The position numbers and the translations under genes are program-made. Of a stretch of 64,000 nucleotides of DNA, positions 1 through 10,847 are shown piece by piece (position 1 is the stretch's first letter; every line of letters begins with the position of its first letter). This DNA comes from Pseudomonas vlassakiae. Its GTDB lineage: Bacteria; Pseudomonadota; Gammaproteobacteria; Pseudomonadales; Pseudomonadaceae. The stretch is taken from the NCBI RefSeq assembly GCF_014269035.2, contig NZ_JABWRP020000004.1, positions 248,001 to 312,000 of the forward strand, written 5' to 3'. The notes below the pieces were generated by a model, which saw only the letters and a program-made list of their open reading frames with translations, had not been told where the DNA came from and ran no database searches.

Positions 1-738
<738 letters not shown>

Positions 739-917
739 GGTGGGCATTCCGCTATTTACTGTTCTGACGGACCGCCGAGGATACGCAAAGAGCCGGGGAG
801 CCACAAGACTGGTCAGTCACTTGTGTCAAGGCCTTTGGCCTACGACTTTAAGCTATCACGCACGGGGGCATTCGGCTCACAGTGTGTACAATCTGATAGC
901 GAAATGTCTACATCTTT

Positions 918-1739
918 TCAGCCTGAAGTGCGCTCCAGCATCCCGGGATCGGTCAACGGCAATACCCAGCGTCGCTGCCCCGGCTTGAGCCTTCCCTTGC
1001 GGGAACGATCCAGCACCCAGCCGCGCGCCTCGACCTGGCGTCCTTTGAGATTAGTGAAGAAGCTGGCGGGGAAGGTGCGTTGCAGACGAGCGGGGATCTG
1101 CAGCACAACGGCATCGTCCAGTTCGAGCCAGATGCCGCCACGATTGCGCTCGATGCTACGGACGGTGCCGCTGACAACGGCAAACCCGGATTGCCGCACA
1201 TCGGCAGCGCTGCGCACTGGCGAGCTGCGCCACAGCCCGACCCGCGCCTGGCGCGCCACCCGCTCGGCTGCTTGCTGGCAACCTGCCAGGCGCACATTGG
1301 GCGCAACCGCTACGTGATAGCCAAGGCCCTCGCTGAGCAGCCGTGCCTCCAGATTGTCGCCATTACGGCCATAGATGTGCGCCAGGGTGCGCCCATACTT
1401 GTCCTTGCCCTCGACACCGGGCACCAGCCCGACACGACCGTCACTGGCTTTAACCAACGCTTGCAGTCGCTGCCTGGCAGCCTCGGCATAAGGTTCACTG
1501 GTGCGCCCCCTGCGCCCGATTTCCGGGGCATTGATGCCGATCATGCGGACACTGCGACCGTCGGTCAGGCGCAACGTGTCGCCATCCACCACCCGGCGCA
1601 CCGCCACCTGCTGTGGCTTGTCTGGCACCGGGCAGAACGCCAGGGCCGGTAGCTGCCAGATTGCGCCCACAAAAAAGGCGCCCACGAGGGGCGCCTTTTT
1701 CAGCAACAACGCGAAGCCCGAAGGATTCGCCATGCGCAT
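918..1739 (-). CDS. Secreted thermonuclease (SNase-like) family protein
   Basis: Putative exported staphylococcal-nuclease-like phosphodiesterase. Seen: an N-terminal hydrophobic stretch ending in PALAF (signal peptide), then an OB-fold nuclease core with the hallmarks VVDGDTLRL, IGINAPEIG, KDKYGRTLAHIY and LLSEGLGYH, matching the Asp/Arg/Glu/Arg pattern of SNase active sites. A C-terminal extension of about 100 residues has no domain I recognise. The frame opens at an ATG at 1739, three bases beyond the rpmE stop, but the first codons are occupied by an intrinsic-terminator palindrome encoding KKAPLVGAFF. A later start (for example the GTG encoding Val in FFVGAIW) is possible and would leave a shorter signal peptide. 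Substrate (DNA or RNA) is not known. Confidence 0.8.
   Translation of the reverse strand: MRMANPSGFALLLKKAPLVGAFFVGAIWQLPALAFCPVPDKPQQVAVRRVVDGDTLRLTDGRSVRMIGINAPEIGRRGRTSEPYAEAARQRLQALVKASDGRVGLVPGVEGKDKYGRTLAHIYGRNGDNLEARLLSEGLGYHVAVAPNVRLAGCQQAAERVARQARVGLWRSSPVRSAADVRQSGFAVVSGTVRSIERNRGGIWLELDDAVVLQIPARLQRTFPASFFTNLKGRQVEARGWVLDRSRKGRLKPGQRRWVLPLTDPGMLERTSG
1671..1700 (-). terminator. Intrinsic terminator of rpmE lying inside the thermonuclease frame
   Basis: A-tract 1671-1676, 7-bp arms GGCGCCC (1677-1683) and GGGCGCC (1689-1695), 5-base loop, T-tract 1696-1700. It sits about 40 bases after the rpmE stop, as a terminator for that small gene would, and is symmetrical enough to work on both strands. 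It overlaps the 5' codons of the nuclease gene. Confidence 0.75.
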
Positions 1740-1741
1740 GA

Positions 1742-1957
1742 TTACTTCTTGGTACCGAACATACCGAAGCGATCGGCGAACTTCTGTACGCGACCACCGG
1801 TGTCCAGGACTTTCTGCTTACCGGTGTAGAACGGGTGGCACAGGTTGCAAACGTCGATCGCCAGGGTGTTGCCCAGGGTCGAACGAGTTTCGAACTTGTT
1901 ACCGCAGCTGCAGGTGACTGCAACTACTTCGTAGTTCGGGTGGATACCTTCTTTCAT
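1742..1957 (-). CDS. rpmE: 50S ribosomal protein L31 (zinc-binding type)
   Basis: 71-residue large-subunit ribosomal protein. The family N-terminus [10 protein letters not shown] fixes the ATG at 1957, preceded by a GAGGAAGTGACC ribosome-binding site; the longer frame to 1993 is not used. The Cys pairs CSCGNKF and [13 protein letters not shown] mark the zinc-containing (C+) paralogue rather than the zinc-free one made under zinc starvation. It is divergent from priA, as is common in gammaproteobacteria. Its own terminator lies at 1671-1700. Confidence 0.97.
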   Translation of the reverse strand: MKEGIHPNYEVVAVTCSCGNKFETRSTLGNTLAIDVCNLCHPFYTGKQKVLDTGGRVQKFADRFGMFGTKK

Positions 1958-2027
1958 GGTCACTTCCTCGAGCTGCGTGCCGCCACCCAACACCTATTGT
2001 TGAATACCGCACGTAATTAGGCGGCGA

Positions 2028-2055
2028 ATAATACCAGAGCATGGCGCCAACGCAA
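2028..2055 (-). promoter_or_regulatory. Probable sigma-70 promoter of rpmE
   Basis: On the minus strand an extended -10, TGGTATTAT (TATTAT at 2028-2033), is preceded at 16 bp by TTGCGT (2050-2055). Its direction and distance suit rpmE. Inferred from consensus only. Confidence 0.4.
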
Positions 2056-2124
2056 GTTGTCGCTTGCACCGACCGTCGTCTGCTAGGCTCGCCAGTCTTT
2101 GAAACACCCTCTGAGACCTTACGC

Positions 2125-4344
2125 GTGTCCGACGTCATCCTGCGCCTTGCCCTGCCCTCCCCGTTGCGCCGCCTGTTCGATTACCGGGCGCCAGCGAGCA
2201 TGGCGCGCCAGGTGTTGACCCCGGGCATGCGCATCCGCGTGCCCTTCGGGCGCCGCGAAATGATTGGCGTACTGGTGGAAGTGTGCGAGCACAGCGAGGT
2301 GCCCGCCGAGAAACTCAAGCCTGCCAGTGCCTTGCTCGACCCGGTCTCGCCGATCCCGGCATCGCTGTTCAAGTTCTGCCTGTGGACTGCCCAGTACTAC
2401 CAGCACAGCCTGGGCGACACCTTGAGCTGGGCCCTGCCCACGTTGCTGCGCCAGGGCGAACCTGCCGAGATGCGCCAGGAGCGCTTCTGGCACGTGGCAC
2501 CCGGCGCACGCCTGGAGGACCCGCGCATCGCCCGCGCCCCCCGCCAGCGCGACGCCCTCAAGACCCTGGCCCAGCACCCCCACGGCGTAGCGCACAGCCT
2601 GCTGGGCAAGCTCAACCTGAACAAGGACAGCCTTGACCTGCTGCTGGCCAAGGCGCTGGTTCAGGTCGAGGTACGCCGCCACCTGCCGGCGCACCGCCAC
2701 GAGCACTGGCTGGCGCAGCCGGAACTGCCACTCAATGAAGAACAGCGCCAAGCCTTCGACGCGGTGCGCGAGGGTTTTGGCGGCTTCGGCGCCTTCCTGC
2801 TGGCCGGCGTCACCGGCAGCGGCAAGACCGAGGTGTACCTGCAACTGATTCGTGAAACCCTCGAAGCCGGCAAGCAGGCGCTGGTGCTGATCCCGGAGAT
2901 CAATCTCGGCCCGCAGACCCTGGCGCGCTTCGAGCAGCGTTTCAACGCCCGCATCGCCCTGCTGCATTCGGCCGTTAGCGACCGCGAGCGCCTCGATGCC
3001 TGGCTGGCTGCCCGCGACGGCGAGGCCGACATCATCATCGGCACCCGTTCGGCGCTGTTCACGCCAATGAAGAACCCCGGCCTGATCATCATCGACGAAG
3101 AGCACGATGGGTCCTACAAGCAACAGGAAGGCCTGCGCTACCACGCCCGCGACCTCGCGCTGGTGCGCGCCCATCAGGAAAACATCCCGATCCTGCTCGG
3201 CTCCGCCACGCCGTCGCTGGAGACCCTGCACAACGCGCTCACCGGCCGCTACCGCCTGCTGCGCATGAACCAGCGCGCGGGCGGCGCACGCCCACCGCGC
3301 ATGCTGCGCCTGGATGTGAAAAGCCTGCCGCTGGACAGCGGTATCAGCGGCCCGTTGCAGCAGGCCATCCGCCAGACCCTGGAAGCCGGCCAGCAAGTCC
3401 TGGTATTCCTCAACCGTCGTGGCTTCGCCCCGACCTTGCTGTGCCATGACTGCGGCTGGCTGTCCGAATGCCCACGCTGCGATGCCCGCATGACCGTGCA
3501 CCAGCGCTCTGGCGTGCTGCGCTGCCACCACTGCGGCTACGACGAGCGCCTGCCGCAGCAGTGCCCGCAGTGCAACCATGTCGACCTGCGGCCGGTAGGC
3601 GCCGGCACCGAACGCGCCGAAGAGCGACTGAACGTGTTGTTCCCGGGCTACCCGATCCTGCGCGTTGACCGCGACAGCACGGCGCGCAAGGACGCCATGC
3701 AGCATTTGTTCAGCACCATTCAGCGAGGCCAGCCAAGCATCCTGGTCGGCACCCAGATGCTGGCCAAGGGTCACCACTTCCCGCGGGTGACACTGGTCGC
3801 CATTCTCGACGCCGATGGCGGGCTGTTCTCGGGGGATTTTCGCGCCAGCGAGCGCATGGCCCAGCTGATCGTCCAGGTTGCCGGGCGAGCCGGGCGCGCT
3901 GAAGAACCTGGCAAGGTGATCATCCAGACCCACCTGGCCGACCATCCGCTGCTGGTGCAACTGACCGAGCAAGGTTACTTCGCCTTCGCCGAGCAGGCCC
4001 TGGACGAACGCCGCAACGCCGGACTGCCGCCATTCTCCCACCTGGCCCTGCTGCGCGCCGAAGCGCACAAGCCCGGCCAGGCCGAAGGCTTCCTCGACGA
4101 AGCCTGCGCCGCTGCCGAGCGCCTGGTCGCCGAACAGCGACTGCCCGGTATCGAACTGCTGGGGCCGGTGCCTGCACCCATGGAGCGGCGCGCCGGACGC
4201 TTCAGGGCGCAATTATTGATTCAGGCTAACACCCGAGCCCCCTTGCATCGACTGATCAGTGCCTGGTTGCTAGTGTTGGAGCAACTGCCGAGCGGGCGCC
4301 AGGTACGCTGGTCTCTGGATGTCGACCCGGTTGACCTTTATTAA
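2125..4344 (+). CDS. priA: Primosomal protein N' (replication restart helicase PriA)
   Basis: 3'-to-5' DNA helicase that recognises stalled forks and D-loops and reloads the replisome. I place the start at the GTG at 2125, giving 739 residues beginning MSDVILRLALPSP, the typical PriA N-terminus; an upstream ATG at 2041 would add 28 atypical residues. Seen: N-terminal 3'-DNA-binding region, Walker A GVTGSGKT near 228-235, DEEH helicase box near 324-327, then the zinc-binding insert with CHDCG, CPRC, CHHCG and CPQC between about 440 and 486, and the C-terminal helicase motifs GTQMLAKGHHFP and QVAGRAGR. Complete, with all key motifs present. Confidence 0.96.
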   Translation: MSDVILRLALPSPLRRLFDYRAPASMARQVLTPGMRIRVPFGRREMIGVLVEVCEHSEVPAEKLKPASALLDPVSPIPASLFKFCLWTAQYYQHSLGDTLSWALPTLLRQGEPAEMRQERFWHVAPGARLEDPRIARAPRQRDALKTLAQHPHGVAHSLLGKLNLNKDSLDLLLAKALVQVEVRRHLPAHRHEHWLAQPELPLNEEQRQAFDAVREGFGGFGAFLLAGVTGSGKTEVYLQLIRETLEAGKQALVLIPEINLGPQTLARFEQRFNARIALLHSAVSDRERLDAWLAARDGEADIIIGTRSALFTPMKNPGLIIIDEEHDGSYKQQEGLRYHARDLALVRAHQENIPILLGSATPSLETLHNALTGRYRLLRMNQRAGGARPPRMLRLDVKSLPLDSGISGPLQQAIRQTLEAGQQVLVFLNRRGFAPTLLCHDCGWLSECPRCDARMTVHQRSGVLRCHHCGYDERLPQQCPQCNHVDLRPVGAGTERAEERLNVLFPGYPILRVDRDSTARKDAMQHLFSTIQRGQPSILVGTQMLAKGHHFPRVTLVAILDADGGLFSGDFRASERMAQLIVQVAGRAGRAEEPGKVIIQTHLADHPLLVQLTEQGYFAFAEQALDERRNAGLPPFSHLALLRAEAHKPGQAEGFLDEACAAAERLVAEQRLPGIELLGPVPAPMERRAGRFRAQLLIQANTRAPLHRLISAWLLVLEQLPSGRQVRWSLDVDPVDLY

Positions 4345-6189
<1,845 letters not shown>

Positions 6190-6190
6190 G

Positions 6191-6892
6191 TTGGCTGCCA
6201 AGAAAAAACCTGCCCCCAAACGCGGCGCCAGCCGTCAGACGGCCCCCGCGAAGCAGCCGATCCCCGGCTGGGTATGGCTGGCGGTCGGCCTGACAGTCGG
6301 TGCATTCATCGTTTTCTTGATGAAACTCGAGCCCGGTGGCGGTGACATCAAGCGCACCAAGCCCGAGCAGCAGAAGCCAGAGAAGGTGGCCGAAGCCAGC
6401 AAGTCGGCCACCCCTGCAACGCCACAAGCGCCGGTGAAGCCGAAATACGACTTCTACACCCTGCTGCCGGAATCCGAGGTAATCGTGCCGCCTGAGGCCG
6501 TGCCGGAAAAGACCCCGCCGGTGCCTGCGCAGCCGGTGACCCCGGTCACGCCAGCCGAAGCGGCAAAAATCGACACCGCTCGTGCCCAGGCCGCGCTGTT
6601 GGGCCAGACTCCGCCACCCGCCCCTCCGGTGATCAAGCCGGCAGCGACCACGCAGTACTTCCTGCAGGCCGGTTCGTTCCGCAAGCAGGCCGATGCTGAC
6701 AAGGTCCGCGCGCAGATCATCCTGCTCGGCCAGGTGGTCAAAGTCGAGTCGGGTACCGTCAAGGAAGAAACCTGGTACCGCGTGCTGGTCGGGCCATTCA
6801 GCAACCGCGAGCAGCTGACCGTGGCGCAGAAGCAGTTGGCGGGGGCGGGGTTCAGCAACCTGCTACTGCAGCAGCGACAGACCCGCCAGTAA
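6191..6892 (+). CDS. SPOR-domain inner-membrane protein (FtsN-like architecture)
   Basis: 233-residue bitopic membrane protein likely binding denuded septal peptidoglycan. The start is a TTG one base after the argS stop, giving MAAKKKPAPKRG. Seen: a short basic cytoplasmic tail, one transmembrane segment near 27-46 (GWVWLAVGLTVGAFIVFLM), a long Pro/Ala/Lys-rich periplasmic linker, and a C-terminal SPOR domain (about 153-231) beginning QYFLQAGSFRKQADADK and containing WYRVLVGPF. The architecture matches FtsN-type cell-division proteins, but whether this is FtsN itself is not shown. A terminator follows directly. Confidence 0.88.
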   Translation: MAAKKKPAPKRGASRQTAPAKQPIPGWVWLAVGLTVGAFIVFLMKLEPGGGDIKRTKPEQQKPEKVAEASKSATPATPQAPVKPKYDFYTLLPESEVIVPPEAVPEKTPPVPAQPVTPVTPAEAAKIDTARAQAALLGQTPPPAPPVIKPAATTQYFLQAGSFRKQADADKVRAQIILLGQVVKVESGTVKEETWYRVLVGPFSNREQLTVAQKQLAGAGFSNLLLQQRQTRQ

Positions 6893-6894
6893 TG

Positions 6895-6932
6895 AAAAAG
6901 GCCTTGCCGCACAGCGCGACAAGGCCTTTTTT
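6895..6932. terminator. Bidirectional terminator between the SPOR gene and the TM2 gene
   Basis: AAAAAGGCCTTG (6895-6906) pairs with CAAGGCCTTTTTT ending at 6932 around a GC-rich loop. A/T tails on both sides serve the two convergent genes. Confidence 0.85.
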
Positions 6933-6933
6933 G

Positions 6934-7368
6934 TCAGTGGCCGTTGCCTTGGCGACTGCGAGCGTTGGCTTCGGAAATCTGGCTGTTCAAGGTCCAGAAG
7001 TCATACAGCACACCCACCAGGAACAGGCCGCCAGTGAAGAAGTAGATGATCGCCGAGATCCACTTGCCCTGGTACAGGCGGTGCGCGCCAAAGATGCCGA
7101 GGAAGGTCAGCAGGATCCAGGCGATGTTGTAGTCGATGCGCCCGGACTGGAAGCGCATGTCCGCCTCACGGTCCATCGACGGGATCAGGAACAGGTCGAT
7201 CAGCCAGCCAATGCCGAGCAGCCCCAGCGTGAAGAACCAGATCGTCCCGGTGATCGGCTTGCCGTAGTAGAAGCGGTGCGAGCCGGTGAAGCCGAAGATC
7301 CACAGCATATAGCCGATGACCTTGCTGTGGGTGTCGTGATACGGCGTCCCCTGTTGATAACTGTTCAT
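6934..7368 (-). CDS. Tandem TM2-domain membrane protein
   Basis: 144-residue integral membrane protein of unknown function. It holds two consecutive TM2 units: the first near residues 15-64 with GSHRFYYGK between two hydrophobic helices, the second near 80-128 with GAHRLYQGK. Each unit ends in an Asp-containing helix (LIDLFLIP, VLYDFWTL). The internal similarity points to duplication of one TM2 hairpin. The ATG at 7368 gives MNSYQQGTPYHD. Convergent with the argS/SPOR genes. TM2 proteins elsewhere are linked to membrane signalling or stress, but nothing here assigns a role. Confidence 0.82.
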   Translation of the reverse strand: MNSYQQGTPYHDTHSKVIGYMLWIFGFTGSHRFYYGKPITGTIWFFTLGLLGIGWLIDLFLIPSMDREADMRFQSGRIDYNIAWILLTFLGIFGAHRLYQGKWISAIIYFFTGGLFLVGVLYDFWTLNSQISEANARSRQGNGH

Positions 7369-7533
7369 TCATAGCCCCCGTGGGTTATCCGAAAATTTTC
7401 TAAATAAAAATGTGACTTTTCCGTCGCAGGCCGACGTACGGCAGCATGACAATCGACCAACGGCCCTGAAAGGGAGCAAAAAGCTGTTATAAAGTTGCGC
7501 GCCAAACACATAACATTCACAAGAGCTTCATCT

Positions 7534-8163
7534 ATGCCGCCTTTATTCAAGACATGGCTGACCCTCTGCCTATTATTGCCCCTGGCCGCCCACGCCACCA
7601 ATCGTGAGCAACGTCTTCCCAACGGTTTCACCGGCTATACCAGCAATGCCTCGGTGAGACACGCGCCCGCCAAGCAGAGCACGCTGCATGCCCGCTCGAA
7701 CTATTCGGGCAAGGGCCACAACCTGCCTGCCGTTGCGGCGATGTCGCCCAAGCAGAGCAGCGATGTGCTCAGCCGTGCGGTCAACGTGCTCGGTACCCCT
7801 TATGTTTGGGGCGGCAGCAACCCGAAAAAAGGGTTCGACTGCAGCGGGCTGGTCAAGTACGCCTTCAACGACGTGGCAGACGTCGACCTGCCGCGTACAT
7901 CCAACGCCATGGCCCAGGGCCACGGGGTAAAAGTCGCCAAGAGCGAGCTCAAGCCAGGCGACCTGATCTTCTTCAACATCAAGAGCCGCCGGGTCAACCA
8001 CGTTGCCATCTACCTGGGCAACGACCGCTTCATCCATGCGCCACGCACGGGCAAGCGGGTGAGCATCGACAGCCTGAGCAAGCCGTACTGGCAACAGCAT
8101 TATGTGGTTGCCAAGCGGGTACTGCCGAAAGAGCAGCAACAGCTGAGCCTGGCCAAGCGCTGA
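7534..8163 (+). CDS. C40 (NlpC/P60) family peptidoglycan endopeptidase
   Basis: Exported murein hydrolase, expected to cut the D-Glu/diaminopimelate bond of stem peptides. The ATG at 7534 gives a signal peptide (MPPLFKTWLTLCLLLPLAAHA) and 209 residues; the longer in-frame start at 7495 would spoil the signal. After a low-complexity linker of about 60 residues the NlpC/P60 domain carries the catalytic Cys in FDCSGLVKYAF, the His in VNHVAIYLG and the polar third residue in FIHAPRTG. It is not Spr or NlpC by any lipobox: I see no lipidation cysteine. A REP-type palindrome follows the stop. Confidence 0.9.
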   Translation: MPPLFKTWLTLCLLLPLAAHATNREQRLPNGFTGYTSNASVRHAPAKQSTLHARSNYSGKGHNLPAVAAMSPKQSSDVLSRAVNVLGTPYVWGGSNPKKGFDCSGLVKYAFNDVADVDLPRTSNAMAQGHGVKVAKSELKPGDLIFFNIKSRRVNHVAIYLGNDRFIHAPRTGKRVSIDSLSKPYWQQHYVVAKRVLPKEQQQLSLAKR

Positions 8164-8177
8164 TCCTATCGGCGCCT

Positions 8178-8227
8178 GCCTGTTCCGGCCTTTTCGCGGG
8201 TTGACCCGCGAACAAGCCGGAACAGGC
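8178..8227. repeat. REP-like palindrome between convergent genes
   Basis: Outer arms GCCTGTTCCGGC (8178-8189) and GCCGGAACAGGC (8216-8227) are perfectly complementary. The inner core TTCGCGGG/CCCGCGAA (8193-8200, 8205-8212) is the P. putida REP core. It also fits as a bidirectional transcription stop between the C40 peptidase and pilT. Confidence 0.8.
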
Positions 8228-8228
8228 A

Positions 8229-9227
8229 CTAAAGATCGCTGATCAGCCCCTTCTCCCTCAGCCCCCGCATCGCCCCCTCCATCGTCCGCATTCCTTCTGC
8301 CGCCCCGGTCTGCATCACCGAACACAACTGTGCCATCCTGCCCTCGCGCAGCAGATTGCGCACCGCAGGTGTCGCCACCAGCACTTCGCGCGCGGCCACT
8401 CGGCCGCCGCCCCCACGTTTGACCAGCACCTGCGCCACCACCAACCTCAGCGACTCCGACAGCATCGCCCGCACCAAGGGCTTCTCTTCTGCCGCGAATA
8501 CCTCCACCAGCCGGTCAATACTGCTTGCCGCCGACCGCGTATGCACCGTTGCCAGCACCAGATGCCCCGTCTCCGCTGCGCGCAACGCCAGGCGGACGGT
8601 TTCCAGATCGCGCAGTTCGCCGATCATGATCACATCCGGGTCCTGACGCAGGGCGCTGCGCAGCCCCTGAGCGAAGTCACGACAATGCCGGCCGATCTCG
8701 CGCTGATTGACCAGGCTGCGCTGGCTGCTGTGGACAACCTCGACAGGGTCTTCGAGCGTGATGATGTGCAGTGCCTGCTCACGATTAAGTCGGTCGATCA
8801 GAGCCGCCAGGGTACTCGACTTGCCACTACCGGTCGGGCCGCCTACCAGCACCAGGCCATCCTGATGCTGCGCAACGGCTTGAAACACTTCTTCAAGTTC
8901 GAGTTCATCGACACTGGCAATACGTTTCGGAATCAGACGAAACGTGGCAGCCAGGCCGTTCATCTGTCGAAACAGACTGAGACGAAAACGCCCCAGAGAT
9001 GCCAACTCCAGGGCCAGATCCAGTTCATCACCCTGCAACCATTGCCGGCACTGGCCCTCGTCAAGCAGCGCTGACAGCGCGTCGTTCAATGCGGCGCAGG
9101 TCACGCTCGGCAGCGCCATGCGGCGCAGCTCGCCATCCACGCGCAGCATCGGTATCTCGCCCGCCGCCAGATGCAGGTCGCTCGCGCCTGCATCCACGGC
9201 CCGGGCCAACAGGTCGGTCGCGTCCAT
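8229..9227 (-). CDS. pilT: PilT-type twitching-motility (pilus retraction) ATPase
   Basis: Hexameric secretion-family ATPase driving type IV pilus depolymerisation at the inner membrane. The start is the ATG at 9227 (MDATDLLARAVD), preceded by GGGGAG; a TTG 12 bases upstream is not preferred. 332 residues. Seen: Walker A GGPTGSGKSST near 133-143, the Asp box ITLEDPVE, Walker B DVIMIGELRD and the His box GHLVLATVHT, all PilT-type. It stands divergent from yggS-proC, the same neighbourhood as P. aeruginosa pilT, but no pilU follows here; the next genes downstream are on the other strand. Confidence 0.9.
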   Translation of the reverse strand: MDATDLLARAVDAGASDLHLAAGEIPMLRVDGELRRMALPSVTCAALNDALSALLDEGQCRQWLQGDELDLALELASLGRFRLSLFRQMNGLAATFRLIPKRIASVDELELEEVFQAVAQHQDGLVLVGGPTGSGKSSTLAALIDRLNREQALHIITLEDPVEVVHSSQRSLVNQREIGRHCRDFAQGLRSALRQDPDVIMIGELRDLETVRLALRAAETGHLVLATVHTRSAASSIDRLVEVFAAEEKPLVRAMLSESLRLVVAQVLVKRGGGGRVAAREVLVATPAVRNLLREGRMAQLCSVMQTGAAEGMRTMEGAMRGLREKGLISDL

Positions 9228-9293
9228 GAGACTCCCCAATAGCCATCAAGCAGGTAGAATGCCGAAGATCTACAGAGCCGACGGCATCGATCC

Positions 9294-9980
9294 ATGTCCA
9301 CCATAGCAGACAACCTTTCCGCCCTCGCCGCGCGCATCCACAACGCCGCCCAGGCTGCCGGACGTGATCCGGCCAGCGTCCGGCTGCTGGCCGTAAGCAA
9401 GACCAAACCAGCCAGCGCCATACGCGAAATCTACGCTGCCGGTGTGCGTGATGTGGGTGAAAACTACCTGCAGGAAGCCCTGGCCAAGCAGCAAGAACTG
9501 GGTGACCTGCCCTTGATCTGGCACTTCATCGGCCCCATTCAGTCGAACAAGACCAAAGCCATTGCCGAACATTTCGACTGGGTACACTCCGTGGACCGCC
9601 TGAAGATCGCCCAACGCCTGTCCGAACAGCGCCCTGCGGGCCTGCCACCGCTGAACATCTGCCTGCAGGTGAACGTCAGCGGCGAAGACAGCAAATCCGG
9701 TTGCGCCCCGGCCGATCTGCCTGCATTGGCCAAGGACGTGGCGGCACTGCCAAACCTGTGCCTGCGCGGGCTGATGGCGATCCCTGAGCCGACCGAAGAC
9801 CGTGCCGCCCAGGAGGCCGCCTTCGCCAGCCTGAAACAGCTACAGGCCAGCCTGGGCCTTGGCCTCGACACCCTGTCGATGGGCATGAGCCACGACCTGG
9901 AAGCGGCCATCGCCCAGGGAGCGACCTGGGTACGTATCGGTACCGCCCTGTTCGGCGCACGCCATTACGGCCCCGTCTGA
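9294..9980 (+). CDS. yggS: PLP homeostasis protein (YggS/PROSC family)
   Basis: Pyridoxal-phosphate-binding TIM-barrel protein controlling vitamin B6 and amino-acid balance; no enzymatic reaction is known for the family. 228 residues. The PLP lysine is Lys36 in LLAVSKTKPA. Also seen are VGENYLQEA, WHFIGPIQSNKTK and the phosphate-binding C-terminal region MGMSHDLEAAI with VRIGTALFG. It lies 38 bases upstream of proC, an association conserved across bacteria. Divergent from pilT. Confidence 0.95.
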   Translation: MSTIADNLSALAARIHNAAQAAGRDPASVRLLAVSKTKPASAIREIYAAGVRDVGENYLQEALAKQQELGDLPLIWHFIGPIQSNKTKAIAEHFDWVHSVDRLKIAQRLSEQRPAGLPPLNICLQVNVSGEDSKSGCAPADLPALAKDVAALPNLCLRGLMAIPEPTEDRAAQEAAFASLKQLQASLGLGLDTLSMGMSHDLEAAIAQGATWVRIGTALFGARHYGPV

Positions 9981-10018
9981 TTCCATGCTTTACTCACTCT
10001 TTCCTTCAAGGACCTGAC

Positions 10019-10837
10019 ATGAGCAAGACACGTATTGCCTTTATCGGCGCCGGCAACATGGCCGCCAGCCTGATCGGCGGCCTGCGTGCCCAGGGCATGG
10101 ACGCGGCGCAGATCCGTGCCAGCGACCCCGGCGCCGAAACCCGCACCCGCATCCAGGCCGAGCACGGCATCGAAGCTTTCGAAAACAACGCCCAGGCGAT
10201 TGCCGGTGCCGACGTGGTCGTGCTGGCGGTTAAACCGCAAGTCATGAAGGCCGTGTGCGAGTCACTGAAGCCTGACCTGGCTGCTGGCCAGCTGATCGTC
10301 TCGATCGCCGCCGGCATCACCTGCGCCAGCTTGCAGACCTGGCTCGGCGCCCGTCAGGTGGTGCGCTGCATGCCCAACACGCCAGCGCTGCTGCGCCAGG
10401 GTGTCAGTGGCCTGTACGCCACCGCTGAAGTGTCCACCGAACAACGCCAGCAGGCCGAACAGCTGCTCTCGGCAGTCGGTACCGCCCTGTGGCTCGAGCA
10501 AGAGCAACAACTGGACGCCGTCACTGCGGTCTCCGGTAGCGGCCCGGCCTACTTCTTCCTGCTGATCGAAGCGATGACCGCCGCTGGCGAAAAACTCGGC
10601 CTGCCACGCGAAACCGCCTCGCAACTGACCCTGCAAACCGCCCTGGGCGCCGCGCGCATGGCCGTGGCCAGCGATGTCGACGCCGCAGAGCTGCGCCGCC
10701 GCGTCACCTCGCCAGCCGGCACCACCGAGGCGGCGATCAAGTCGTTCCAGGGCAATGGTTTCGAAGCCATCGTCGAGCAGGCGCTGCAAGCGGCGTCGAA
10801 GCGTTCCGCCGAGCTGGCCGAACAACTGGGCAAATAA
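10019..10837 (+). CDS. proC: Pyrroline-5-carboxylate reductase
   Basis: Last step of proline synthesis, reducing P5C with NAD(P)H. 272 residues. Rossmann motif FIGAGNMA (8-15). The LAVKPQ and CMPNTPAL segments and the C-terminal dimer/substrate motif SGSGPAYFFLLIEAM with VTSPAGTTEAAI are intact. The ATG at 10019 follows a CAAGGACCTGAC binding site. It is in operon order yggS-proC-yggT, with only 10 bases before yggT. Confidence 0.97.
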   Translation: MSKTRIAFIGAGNMAASLIGGLRAQGMDAAQIRASDPGAETRTRIQAEHGIEAFENNAQAIAGADVVVLAVKPQVMKAVCESLKPDLAAGQLIVSIAAGITCASLQTWLGARQVVRCMPNTPALLRQGVSGLYATAEVSTEQRQQAEQLLSAVGTALWLEQEQQLDAVTAVSGSGPAYFFLLIEAMTAAGEKLGLPRETASQLTLQTALGAARMAVASDVDAAELRRRVTSPAGTTEAAIKSFQGNGFEAIVEQALQAASKRSAELAEQLGK

Positions 10838-10847
10838 GGAGCTGTTG

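Noticed and set aside
2119..4212. 697-residue open frame antisense to priA
   Set aside because: A third-position GC shadow of priA: low-complexity Gln/Ala/Leu composition and no recognisable motif, while the sense strand has every PriA motif.
8178..8227. Repeat cluster as CRISPR
   Set aside because: Single palindromes far apart, not spaced direct repeats; no cas genes.
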